Positions 8,728 to 15,956 of a DNA stretch of 64,000 bases are shown here, piece by piece; within the stretch, counting starts at the first letter, position 1, and every line of letters begins with the position of its first letter. The DNA is from Streptomyces griseus (GTDB lineage Bacteria; Actinomycetota; Actinomycetes; Streptomycetales; Streptomycetaceae): positions 265,954 to 329,953 of the forward strand of contig NZ_MDKB01000003.1 of assembly GCF_001715295.1 (NCBI RefSeq), written 5' to 3'. The position numbers and the translations under genes are program-made. The notes below the pieces were generated by a model. The model was not told the origin of the DNA, did no database searches, and saw nothing but the letters and a program-made list of their open reading frames with translations.

Positions 8728-9873
8728 ATGACGGACGGTCCGGCCGAAGGCGCGAGCGGGCTCCTCGACGCGCTGTACGAGGACGACAACGCCGTCCTAC
8801 GGGCGCTGCGCGCGGGGGTGTCCGCCGAGTCGTGCGACGGGGAGGGGACCACCGCGCTGTATCTGGCGTCCGTGGCGGACCTGCCCGGCACGGTGCGGCT
8901 GCTGCTCGCGGCGGGCGCGGATCCGAACCGGGCGAGCGGCCCGGGCGGGGGTGACCTGCCGTTGTGCGGGGCGGCGTGCGGGGGTCACGCCGAGGTCGTG
9001 GAGGCGCTCCTGGCCGCCGGGGCGGACCCCGGTCTGCGCGAGGAGTTCGGTTTCACGGCGTTGCGGTGGGCGGTCGGGCTGGGCCACGCCCGGGTCGCGG
9101 AGATCCTGCTCGCGCACGGGGCGGACCCGGACCTGCCGGGCCCGCAGGACGAGTCACCCCTGCTGGTCGCGGCCCGGCGCGGCTCGGTGTCCACGGTCCG
9201 GGTGCTCCTGCGGTACGGCGCCCGCGATCTGACGCGGGCGCTGGAGGAGGCCCGGCGCACGACGGACGTGGAGCGGGAGCTGCGCGGGACCCTGCGGGCG
9301 ATGTACGGGGACGTGGCGGACGACGCCCGGGTGCGCCGCACGCCGGTGGACGGCGGGGTGACGCTCACCCTCGAACTGCTGCGGGACGGCGAGCCCTACG
9401 CGTCGGTGGACCGGCAGACGGGACACGGAGCGATCGCGACGCTGCTGGAGAGCGAACTGGGTCTGCGGGCGCCGTTCGAGGAACTGGCCGCACGGGCGCT
9501 GCGCCAGGGCGACCCGGGTTCGGAGAACTGGCTGGTCGTCGTCGGGACGCTGTGGGAGCGCGGCGACGAGGAGACGTTCCAGGCGGCGGCCGCCTGGACG
9601 GCGGGCGGCGATCCGCTGCGCCGGGTGCTCGGCGTGGACGTGCTCGCGCGGCTCGGCTTCCGGGACGGTGCGAAGCCGTTCGCCGCGCGGGCCGTGCCGT
9701 TGCTGCGGGAGCTGGCACGGGAGCCGGGGGGTGTGCCGGCGCCCCGGCCGGCAGGTGAACCGGCGCACGGGCCGGTGGACACGACGGTGGCCACCCGTGC
9801 GCGGCGGGCCCTGGGTCAGTACGAGGAGCCGACGGACGGCCCCGCGAACGAGGGTCCGTCCGGGGCCCGTTGA
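8728..9873 (+). CDS. Ankyrin-repeat protein
   Basis: A 381-residue cytosolic protein. Residues about 45-170 form four ankyrin repeats, recognisable from the LLLAAGADPN, LLAAGADPG, LLAHGADPD and LLRYGAR turns. The C-terminal half (about 190-360) is an alpha-helical region with HEAT-like character and no motif I recognise. Ankyrin repeats mediate protein binding; the partner is unknown. The ATG is set by the TAGGGT box immediately upstream rather than by a ribosome binding site. It converges on the DEAD-box helicase, with a shared hairpin between the two. Confidence 0.85.
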   Translation: MTDGPAEGASGLLDALYEDDNAVLRALRAGVSAESCDGEGTTALYLASVADLPGTVRLLLAAGADPNRASGPGGGDLPLCGAACGGHAEVVEALLAAGADPGLREEFGFTALRWAVGLGHARVAEILLAHGADPDLPGPQDESPLLVAARRGSVSTVRVLLRYGARDLTRALEEARRTTDVERELRGTLRAMYGDVADDARVRRTPVDGGVTLTLELLRDGEPYASVDRQTGHGAIATLLESELGLRAPFEELAARALRQGDPGSENWLVVVGTLWERGDEETFQAAAAWTAGGDPLRRVLGVDVLARLGFRDGAKPFAARAVPLLRELAREPGGVPAPRPAGEPAHGPVDTTVATRARRALGQYEEPTDGPANEGPSGAR

Positions 9874-9878
9874 CCGGG

Positions 9879-9908
9879 CGGGGCGGCCGGCCGTGGCCGG
9901 CCGCCCCG
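9879..9908. terminator. Bidirectional terminator between ankyrin and helicase genes
   Basis: A 14-bp inverted repeat, 9879-9892 against 9895-9908, fills almost the whole 46-nt convergent gap. Confidence 0.65.
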
Positions 9909-9919
9909 GGAGTCCGCCG

Positions 9920-11581
9920 TCAGGCGGCCCGGCGTCCGCGTCCGGGCGCGCTGCCGCGGCCGGTGCCACCGGCGCGGCCGGCCCCGGCTCCGCGGCCGGT
10001 AGCGCCCGCTCCGCCGGCGCCGCCGCGTCCGGCGCCGCCGCGTCCGGCGCCGCCGCGCGGGGCGCCCGCGCCCTGCGCCGCCGCGGCGCCCGTACCGGCA
10101 CCGGAACCGCCACGCCGTCCGCGGCCGCGACTGCCCGAGCGGACGGTGCCGCCCGTGCCCGTGCCTGCGGCCGAACCGCCGCCGCGCGTGCGCGGCTTGG
10201 GCTGCGTCGGCTGCGGTACCTCGATGACGACCGCTATGCCCGACGGCTCGCGGGCCCCCGTGATGCGGGAGAGCTCCTCGTCACTGGACTTGATCCGGGT
10301 GGTCCGGGGCGCGATGCCCGCGTCGGCCATCAGCCGGGTCATCTCCCGCTTCTCCTCGGGCAGTACCAGGGTGACGACGCTTCCTGACTCACCGGCGCGG
10401 GCCGTACGCCCGCCGCGGTGGAGGTAGTCCTTGTGGTCGGTCGGCGGGTCCACGTTGACGACCAGGTCGAGGTCGTCGATGTGGATGCCCCGGGCCGCCA
10501 CGTTCGTCGCGACGAGCGCGGTGACCTGTCCGGTCTTGAACTGGTCCAGGGTCCGGTTGCGCTGCGGCTGGGACCGGCCTCCGTGCAGGGCGGCGGCCCG
10601 CACGCCGCTGGCCAGGAGCCGCTTGGCGAAGCGGTCGGCCGCGCGCTTGGTGTCCACGAACATGATCACCCGGCCGTCGCGGGCGGCGATGCGGGTGGCG
10701 ACGGCCTTCTTCTCCGTCTCGTCCGCCACGTGCAGCACGTGGTGCTCCATGGTAGTGACGGCACCGGCGGACGGGTCGACCGAGTGCACGACCGGGTCGG
10801 TGAGGAACATCTTGACCAGCCGGTCGATGTTCTTGTCGAGGGTCGCCGAGAACAGCATCCGCTGCCCGTCCGGCTCGACCTGCTTGAGCAGGGCGACGAC
10901 CTGCGGCATGAAGCCCATGTCCGCCATCTGGTCGGCCTCGTCCAGGACGGTGATCGCGACCTGGTCGAGCCGGCAGTCACCGCGTTCGATGAGGTCCTTG
11001 AGCCGCCCGGGGGTGGCCACGAGTACCTCGGCGCCACGGCGCAGGGCCCCGGACTGCCTGCTGATGGACATGCCGCCCACGACGGTGGCCACACGCAGGT
11101 TCACGGAGGTCGCGTACGGCGTCAGCGCGTCGGTCACCTGCTGGGCCAGCTCCCGGGTGGGTACGAGGACCAGGGCCAGCGGGGCGTGCGGCTCGGAGCG
11201 TCGGCCGGCGGTACGGGCCAGCAGTGCCAGGCCGAAGGCCAGGGTCTTGCCGGAGCCGGTGCGGCCGCGGCCGAGGATGTCCCGGCCCGCCAGCGAGTTC
11301 GGCAGGGTGGCGCCCTGGATCGGGAAGGGGTCGGTGACGCCCTGCGCGGCGAGGGTCTTCAGCAGCGCGGCGGGCATGTCCAGGTCGGCGAACGCCTCGA
11401 CGCCGGGCAGGGCGGGGGTCATGGTCTCCGGCAGGGCGAATTCGCCGCCCTGCTGGGCCGCGGGCCTGCGCCGGGCCGGCGCCTTGCCTGTTCCTCGGGG
11501 GTTCGCCTGTGCCCGGTCCGTTCCGCGTCCCCGTGCGGGGCGGTTGCGGGTCGGTCGGTCCTGGCGTTCGGAGCGGGTCAT
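9920..11581 (-). CDS. DEAD-box ATP-dependent RNA helicase
   Basis: A 553-residue RNA helicase. A disordered Arg-rich N-terminus (1-45) is followed by the Q motif, Walker A GRTGSGKT (about 106-113), the DEAD box in VLDEAD, SAT (FSATLD) and the C-terminal RecA motifs ending in HRGGRTAR. From about residue 460 the tail is a low-complexity run of Arg/Gly/Ala/Ser with many RGGAG-type repeats, likely an RNA-binding RGG tail. The ATG at 11581 is chosen because AGGAGG lies 10 nt upstream; the frame stays open further 5' only by chance. The cold-shock gene lies just upstream on the same strand, which suits a shared role in unwinding structured RNA. Confidence 0.92.
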   Translation of the reverse strand: MTRSERQDRPTRNRPARGRGTDRAQANPRGTGKAPARRRPAAQQGGEFALPETMTPALPGVEAFADLDMPAALLKTLAAQGVTDPFPIQGATLPNSLAGRDILGRGRTGSGKTLAFGLALLARTAGRRSEPHAPLALVLVPTRELAQQVTDALTPYATSVNLRVATVVGGMSISRQSGALRRGAEVLVATPGRLKDLIERGDCRLDQVAITVLDEADQMADMGFMPQVVALLKQVEPDGQRMLFSATLDKNIDRLVKMFLTDPVVHSVDPSAGAVTTMEHHVLHVADETEKKAVATRIAARDGRVIMFVDTKRAADRFAKRLLASGVRAAALHGGRSQPQRNRTLDQFKTGQVTALVATNVAARGIHIDDLDLVVNVDPPTDHKDYLHRGGRTARAGESGSVVTLVLPEEKREMTRLMADAGIAPRTTRIKSSDEELSRITGAREPSGIAVVIEVPQPTQPKPRTRGGGSAAGTGTGGTVRSGSRGRGRRGGSGAGTGAAAAQGAGAPRGGAGRGGAGRGGAGGAGATGRGAGAGRAGGTGRGSAPGRGRRAA

Positions 11582-11720
11582 ACGGAATTGCCCTCCTGGG
11601 GGATTCCTGGGGTTACTGCCGACTGCTGCGGACTGCTTGATGTGCGCCCCAGGATGCAAGCACAGAGCAGGTGTCCCGGAAAGGGAGCCAACCGGGAGGG
11701 TGAGCCGAAAACAGCACAAA

Positions 11721-11753
11721 CCGGGGCCCGCACCTTCTCGGTGCGGGCCCCGG
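11721..11753 (-). terminator. Terminator of the cold-shock gene
   Basis: A 14-bp perfect stem (11721-11734 / 11740-11753, 5-nt loop) lies 22 nt after the csp stop. On the minus strand it is followed by TTTGTGCTGTTTT, so it looks like a true intrinsic terminator. It separates csp from the helicase gene. Confidence 0.8.
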
Positions 11754-11775
11754 CTGCGAGGTACGCGTCCGGCAA

Positions 11776-11979
11776 TCAGGCCGGGACGATGTTCTCCGCC
11801 TGCGGGCCCTTCTGGCCCTGCGTGACGTCGAAGGAGACCTTCTGGCCCTCCTGGAGCTCACGGAAGCCCTGGGTGGCGATGTTGGAGTAGTGGGCGAAGA
11901 CGTCGGCGCCGCCGCCGTCCTGCTCGATGAAGCCGAAGCCCTTTTCCGAGTTGAACCACTTCACGGTTCCAGTAGCCAT
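11776..11979 (-). CDS. Cold-shock protein (CspA family)
   Basis: A 67-residue single OB-fold nucleic-acid-binding protein. RNP1 is KGFGFI (13-18) and RNP2 is VFAHY (27-31); the length is standard for the family. It acts as an RNA chaperone and translation factor. GGAGA is placed 6 nt before the ATG. The gene has its own terminator and a long structured 5' leader, both typical of csp genes. It is one of several csp paralogues expected in a Streptomyces genome, so I give no specific symbol. Confidence 0.95.
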   Translation of the reverse strand: MATGTVKWFNSEKGFGFIEQDGGGADVFAHYSNIATQGFRELQEGQKVSFDVTQGQKGPQAENIVPA

Positions 11980-12130
11980 GTCATTCTCCTAAAAGAGGTG
12001 CAGTGCCGAGAATCCGCACTTCACGGATTCCAAGTCGCCGCATTGAGCCCCATCCGGAGAAAGCCGGAAAACAATAAAGCGCCTGAGGAGGGTTCCCGTC
12101 AGGCGCACATAAAGTTCATGGGTACCAAAA
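11980..12130 (-). promoter_or_regulatory. Structured 5' leader of the cold-shock gene
   Basis: Upstream of csp the sequence is unusually AT-rich for about 150 nt. It contains two inverted repeats: a 7-bp stem (12010-12016 / 12024-12030) close to the ribosome binding site and an 8-bp stem (12079-12086 / 12099-12106). Long folded leaders that sense temperature are established for CspA-type mRNAs; that role here is inferred. Between 12140 and 12476 I see no gene. Confidence 0.45.
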
Positions 12131-12476
12131 CTGCAACGGGACAACCGTAGCACGTTCTTCCGGCGGGCGGCAGGACAGGCTCCCTCCGCCGCGCGGCGGA
12201 CTTCGCTGACCAGGGGGTACGAGGCGCCGTTCCCGGCGGGTTCCGGAAAGGTTCCCCTGGGCTTTTCCCGGAGTTCCCCGCAGGGCTGAGTGTCCCCGGC
12301 CGTGCGGTGGATCGCGGCCGCCGGGGAGGTTCTCCGCCCGGGTTTCCGCCGGAGTACCGCACCCGCCGGAACAGCCGCCCCTGCGGTGGCGGACGGTGCC
12401 GCCCCGGGACACGGCCGCCGGGCGGGTGAACCCCGGCCGCACCGGCGCAGGGACCCACCAGGCCGGCGGGAGGGGG

Positions 12477-12986
12477 TCACATCTCGCGTACCGGGCTGTC
12501 GTCGGCGGCCCTGCGCAGGGTGCGCAGCGGGTGGCCGGGACGCCAGACCTGTACGACGAGGTCGTCACCGTCCATGGCGGTACGGACCACCTCGTCCGGC
12601 TCGGCGCTGAAGAGGAGGAACGGCTCCGGGGGTGTCACCTCCTCGGCGAAGCGGGCCCGGACGCCGGGGTCGGTCACCTTGACCGCCCGGCCGGAGATCC
12701 GGACGTCTCCGTCGGCCATGGTGGCGTCGGGCCCCGGGTTGGCCTGGAGCGCGAAGCGTGGGTCGCGCAGCAGGTCCACGGCCTTGCGGGAGTTCGGCAT
12801 CATGCCGAGCCACAGGTGGTCCAGGCGGAACTCCACCTCCAGACCGGTGACGCGGGGCGAGCCGTCCTTGCGGACGGTGGCCAGGACGTGGTGCTTGTAC
12901 TGCTGGAAGCGTTTCCGCACCGTGTCGGCGAAGACGGGTTCGGCCGCGTGGAAGTCGTGCCAGGAACTCGGTGTCATGGGCGCCAT
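12477..12986 (-). CDS. Pyridoxamine 5'-phosphate oxidase-fold protein
   Basis: About 169 residues with the split-barrel flavin/F420-binding fold. The stretch HHVLATVRKDGSPRV and the GMMPNSRKAVDLLRD segment are typical of the PPOX/F420 family in actinobacteria. The ligand (FMN, F420 or haem) cannot be told from sequence. Starts at ATG 12986, ATG 12977 and GTG 13007 are all in frame; 12986 is preferred because AGGG lies just upstream. It stands alone, divergent from the rhomboid gene. Confidence 0.75.
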   Translation of the reverse strand: MAPMTPSSWHDFHAAEPVFADTVRKRFQQYKHHVLATVRKDGSPRVTGLEVEFRLDHLWLGMMPNSRKAVDLLRDPRFALQANPGPDATMADGDVRISGRAVKVTDPGVRARFAEEVTPPEPFLLFSAEPDEVVRTAMDGDDLVVQVWRPGHPLRTLRRAADDSPVREM

Positions 12987-13196
12987 GAAACCCTGTGACG
13001 CCGGCACCCCCGGCCGGGTACGGCGGGCGTTCCGCCGGCGTCACCGGATCGGACGCCGTCCGCCCGTGGGTGCCGGCCGGGTGCCCGGCGGCGAGTGCCC
13101 GAGGGCTGTCCGGCAGTCCCCGGTGGATCGGCGTGCGGCGTCGGATGCGGTGGTTCGCACGGCGGAGGGACGTCCGCATACGGGAGGTGCAGGGAC

Positions 13197-13265
13197 CTTC
13201 CCACGACGCGGCGAGGGACCGTAGCCGTCGTCGCGGTCCCGCCGCGCATCGCGGGACAACCCTCA
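13197..13265. repeat. Dispersed 69-bp element, copy A
   Basis: This intergenic segment aligns without gaps to 54054-54122; 54 of 69 positions are identical. It sits about 120 nt upstream of the rhomboid gene. Differences cluster on every third base (9 of 15). The surrounding 12987-13383 stretch otherwise shows no credible gene. Confidence 0.6.
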
Positions 13266-13383
13266 CGGGACCGTCCTCGGGGCGGCCGCGCCCCCGGGTC
13301 CGCCGCCCTTGCCCGCGTTCGCTATCTTGATCGCCGCCGCCCCCGCGGCTCCTCCTCCCCGCCCCCGAACGAAGGAGCCGGCC

Positions 13384-14298
13384 ATGGAGGCCGCCCCCAC
13401 CGCGTGCTACCGCCACCCGTCGTACGAGACGTACGTGCGCTGCACGCGCTGCGACCGCTACATGTGTCCCGACTGCATGCGGGAGGCCGCTGTGGGACAT
13501 CACTGCGTGGAGTGCGTGCGGGAGGGGCAGCGGTCGGTCCGTCAGGCCCGCTCCGTGTTCGGCGGCGCGGTACCGCGGGCCGCGACGCCCCTGGTGACGT
13601 ACGCACTGATAGGGGTCAACGTCGTCGCCTACCTCGTCCAGGTGGTGGTGGCCGGGACGGTGGACCGGTTCGGGATGCTGGGTGCGGCGCTGACCGACCC
13701 GGCGGGCGCGCAGTACTACTACAGGGGTGACACCTTCCCCGGTTTCGATCTGGTCGGTGTGGCCGGCGGTGAGTGGTACCGGCTGCTCACCGGCGGGTTC
13801 CTGCACCAGGCGCCGGACGCGTCGTTCGGCGTGATGCACCTGATCTTCAACATGTTCGCGCTCTGGAACGTGGGCCGGGCGGTCGAGGGCCGGCTCGGCC
13901 GGGCGCGGTACCTGGCGCTGTACCTGCTGTCCGTGCTGGGCGGTTCGGTGCTGGTGTACGTGCTCGCGCCGGACACCCTGACGGTCGGCGCCTCGGGTGC
14001 GGTCTTCGGTCTGGGCGCGGCGTACTACGTCATCAGCCGGCGCCTGGGCCACGACATGCAGCCGGTCAATCGGTTCATGGTCGTGCTGCTGCTGTGGATG
14101 GTCGTCTCCGCCGCGGTCACGTCGTGGCAGGGCCATCTCGGCGGGCTGCTGACGGGTGGGCTGGTGACGTACGCGCTCGCCTACGCTCCGGCGAGGCTGC
14201 GGACCTCGGTGGCGCAGCTGGCCGGCGGGGCGGTCCTGCTGGTGGTGCTGGCGCTGGTGGTGACGGTGAGGACGGCCGCGCTGACGGGCGCCGCCTGA
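13384..14298 (+). CDS. Rhomboid family intramembrane serine protease
   Basis: A 304-residue membrane protease. Residues 8-45 are a cytosolic B-box-like zinc finger rich in Cys and His (CxxC pairs at CTRC, CPDC and CVEC), a common N-terminus in actinobacterial rhomboids. Six or so transmembrane segments follow. The catalytic Ser is in GASGA (about residue 204), the catalytic His in WQGHLGG (about 251), and the family HxxFNM motif is present (HLIFNM). The ATG at 13384 follows GAAGGAGCC. Substrates are unknown. It converges on gltD. Confidence 0.92.
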   Translation: MEAAPTACYRHPSYETYVRCTRCDRYMCPDCMREAAVGHHCVECVREGQRSVRQARSVFGGAVPRAATPLVTYALIGVNVVAYLVQVVVAGTVDRFGMLGAALTDPAGAQYYYRGDTFPGFDLVGVAGGEWYRLLTGGFLHQAPDASFGVMHLIFNMFALWNVGRAVEGRLGRARYLALYLLSVLGGSVLVYVLAPDTLTVGASGAVFGLGAAYYVISRRLGHDMQPVNRFMVVLLLWMVVSAAVTSWQGHLGGLLTGGLVTYALAYAPARLRTSVAQLAGGAVLLVVLALVVTVRTAALTGAA

Positions 14299-14408
14299 CG
14301 GTCCGCGGGGCTGCGCCGGCGGGAGCGCGCTCCTCCCGCGGGGGCGGCCGTCCGGTGGACCGGGCCGGGAGGTCACGGCCGGGGGCCGTGCCGGTGCCCC
14401 GGACACGC

Positions 14409-14453
14409 CACGGCGCCCGCCCTGGTCCGGTCGGGGACGAGGCGGGCGCCGTG
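14409..14453. terminator. Bidirectional terminator between rhomboid gene and gltD
   Basis: A 13-bp perfect inverted repeat, 14409-14421 against 14441-14453, with a 19-nt loop in the convergent gap. Confidence 0.6.
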
Positions 14454-14495
14454 TTCAGTTCCGTACGCCGTTGTACGGGACGTCGTGTGCCGTGA

Positions 14496-15956
14496 TCAGA
14501 CCGTCAGGGAACGGTCCGTCGGGCGGATCGGGGCCGGCAGCGCGCTGGCGCCGGTGAGGTAGCGGTCCACGCCGCGTGCCGCGGAGCGGCCCTCGGCGAT
14601 GGCCCACACGATGAGGGACTGGCCACGGCCCGCGTCACCGGCGACGTAGACGCCGTCGACGTTGGTCGCGTAGTCCTCGTCGCGTGCGATGTTACCGCGC
14701 GCGTCGAGGTCGAGGCCGAACTGCTGGACCAGGCCGTTGGCCTGGTCGGTGCCGGTGAAGCCCATGGCCAGGGTGACGAGCTGGGCCGGGATGACCCGCT
14801 CGGTGCCGGCCTTCTGCTCCAGCTTGCCGTCCTTGAACTCCACCTCGACGAGGTGCAGGGACTGGACGTTGCCGTCCTCGTCGCCCTCGAAGTGGGTGGT
14901 CGAGACGGAGTAGAGCCGGTCACCGCCCTCCTCGTGCGCGGAGGTCACCTTGTAGAGCATCGGGAAGGTCGGCCAGGGCTGGTCGGCGTTACGGTCCTCG
15001 CCCGGCCTCGGCATGATCTCCAGCTGGGTGACGGAGGCCGCGCCCTGCCGGTGGGCGGTGCCGACGCAGTCCGCTCCGGTGTCGCCGCCGCCGATGACGA
15101 CGACGTGCTTGCCCTCGGCGGTGATCGGGGAGACCGTCAGGTCGCCCTCCTGCACCTTGTTGGCGAGCGGGAGGTACTCCATCGCGAAGTGCACGCCGTT
15201 CAGCTCGCGGCCCGGTACGGGCAGGTCGCGGGAGACGGTGGCGCCGGCGGCGATGACGATCGAGTCGTAGCGGCGGCGCAGCTTCGCCGCGTCGATGTCA
15301 CGGCCGACCTCGGTCTCGGTGCGGAACTTGGTGCCCTCCGCGCGCATCTGCTCGATGCGGCGGTTGATGTGCGACTTCTCCATCTTGAACTCGGGGATGC
15401 CGTAGCGGAGCAGGCCGCCGATGCGGTCGGCACGCTCGTAGACGACGACCGTGTGGCCGGCCCGGGTGAGCTGCTGGGCGGCGGCCAGTCCGGCCGGGCC
15501 GGAGCCGATGACGGCGACGGTCTTGCCGGAGAGGCGCTCGGGCGGCTGCGGGGTGACGTCTCCGCTGTCCCAGGCCTTGTCGATGATGGAGACTTCGACG
15601 TTCTTGATCGTGACGGCGGGCTGGTTGATGCCGAGGACGCACGCCGACTCGCAGGGAGCGGGGCACAGCCGCCCGGTGAACTCCGGGAAGTTGTTCGTGG
15701 CGTGCAGGCGCTCGGAGGCGGCGGACCAGTCCTCGCGGTAGGCGTAGTCGTTCCACTCGGGGATGAGGTTTCCGAGGGGACAGCCGTTGTGGCAGAACGG
15801 GATGCCGCAGTCCATGCAGCGGCCGGCCTGCTTGCTGATGATCGGGAGCAGCGAACCGGGAACGTAGACCTCGTTCCAGTCCTTGACGCGCTCGCCGACG
15901 GGACGGGTCCTGGCGACCTCGCGTCCGGTGGTCAGGAAGCCCTTGGGGTCAGCCAT
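14496..15956 (-). CDS. gltD: Glutamate synthase (NADPH) small subunit
   Basis: The 486-residue beta subunit of GOGAT passes electrons from NADPH through FAD to the large subunit. N-terminal cysteines for 4Fe-4S clusters are C47, C50, C55 and C59 (CMDCGIPFCHNGC), with a second set in CPAPCESAC near residue 100. A GSGPAG dinucleotide motif follows near 150, and a second GGGDTG site serves NADPH. The length is normal. The ATG overlaps the end of gltB by 8 nt, so the two are translationally coupled. Confidence 0.97.
   Translation of the reverse strand: MADPKGFLTTGREVARTRPVGERVKDWNEVYVPGSLLPIISKQAGRCMDCGIPFCHNGCPLGNLIPEWNDYAYREDWSAASERLHATNNFPEFTGRLCPAPCESACVLGINQPAVTIKNVEVSIIDKAWDSGDVTPQPPERLSGKTVAVIGSGPAGLAAAQQLTRAGHTVVVYERADRIGGLLRYGIPEFKMEKSHINRRIEQMRAEGTKFRTETEVGRDIDAAKLRRRYDSIVIAAGATVSRDLPVPGRELNGVHFAMEYLPLANKVQEGDLTVSPITAEGKHVVVIGGGDTGADCVGTAHRQGAASVTQLEIMPRPGEDRNADQPWPTFPMLYKVTSAHEEGGDRLYSVSTTHFEGDEDGNVQSLHLVEVEFKDGKLEQKAGTERVIPAQLVTLAMGFTGTDQANGLVQQFGLDLDARGNIARDEDYATNVDGVYVAGDAGRGQSLIVWAIAEGRSAARGVDRYLTGASALPAPIRPTDRSLTV

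Noticed and set aside
9930..10190. Repetitive GC-rich tract resembling a satellite
   Set aside because: It is the coding sequence of the Arg/Gly-rich tail of the helicase, in frame and ending at its stop.
10418..11890. Long plus-strand frames opposite the DEAD-box helicase
   Set aside because: Antisense shadows; the helicase motifs on the minus strand are complete.
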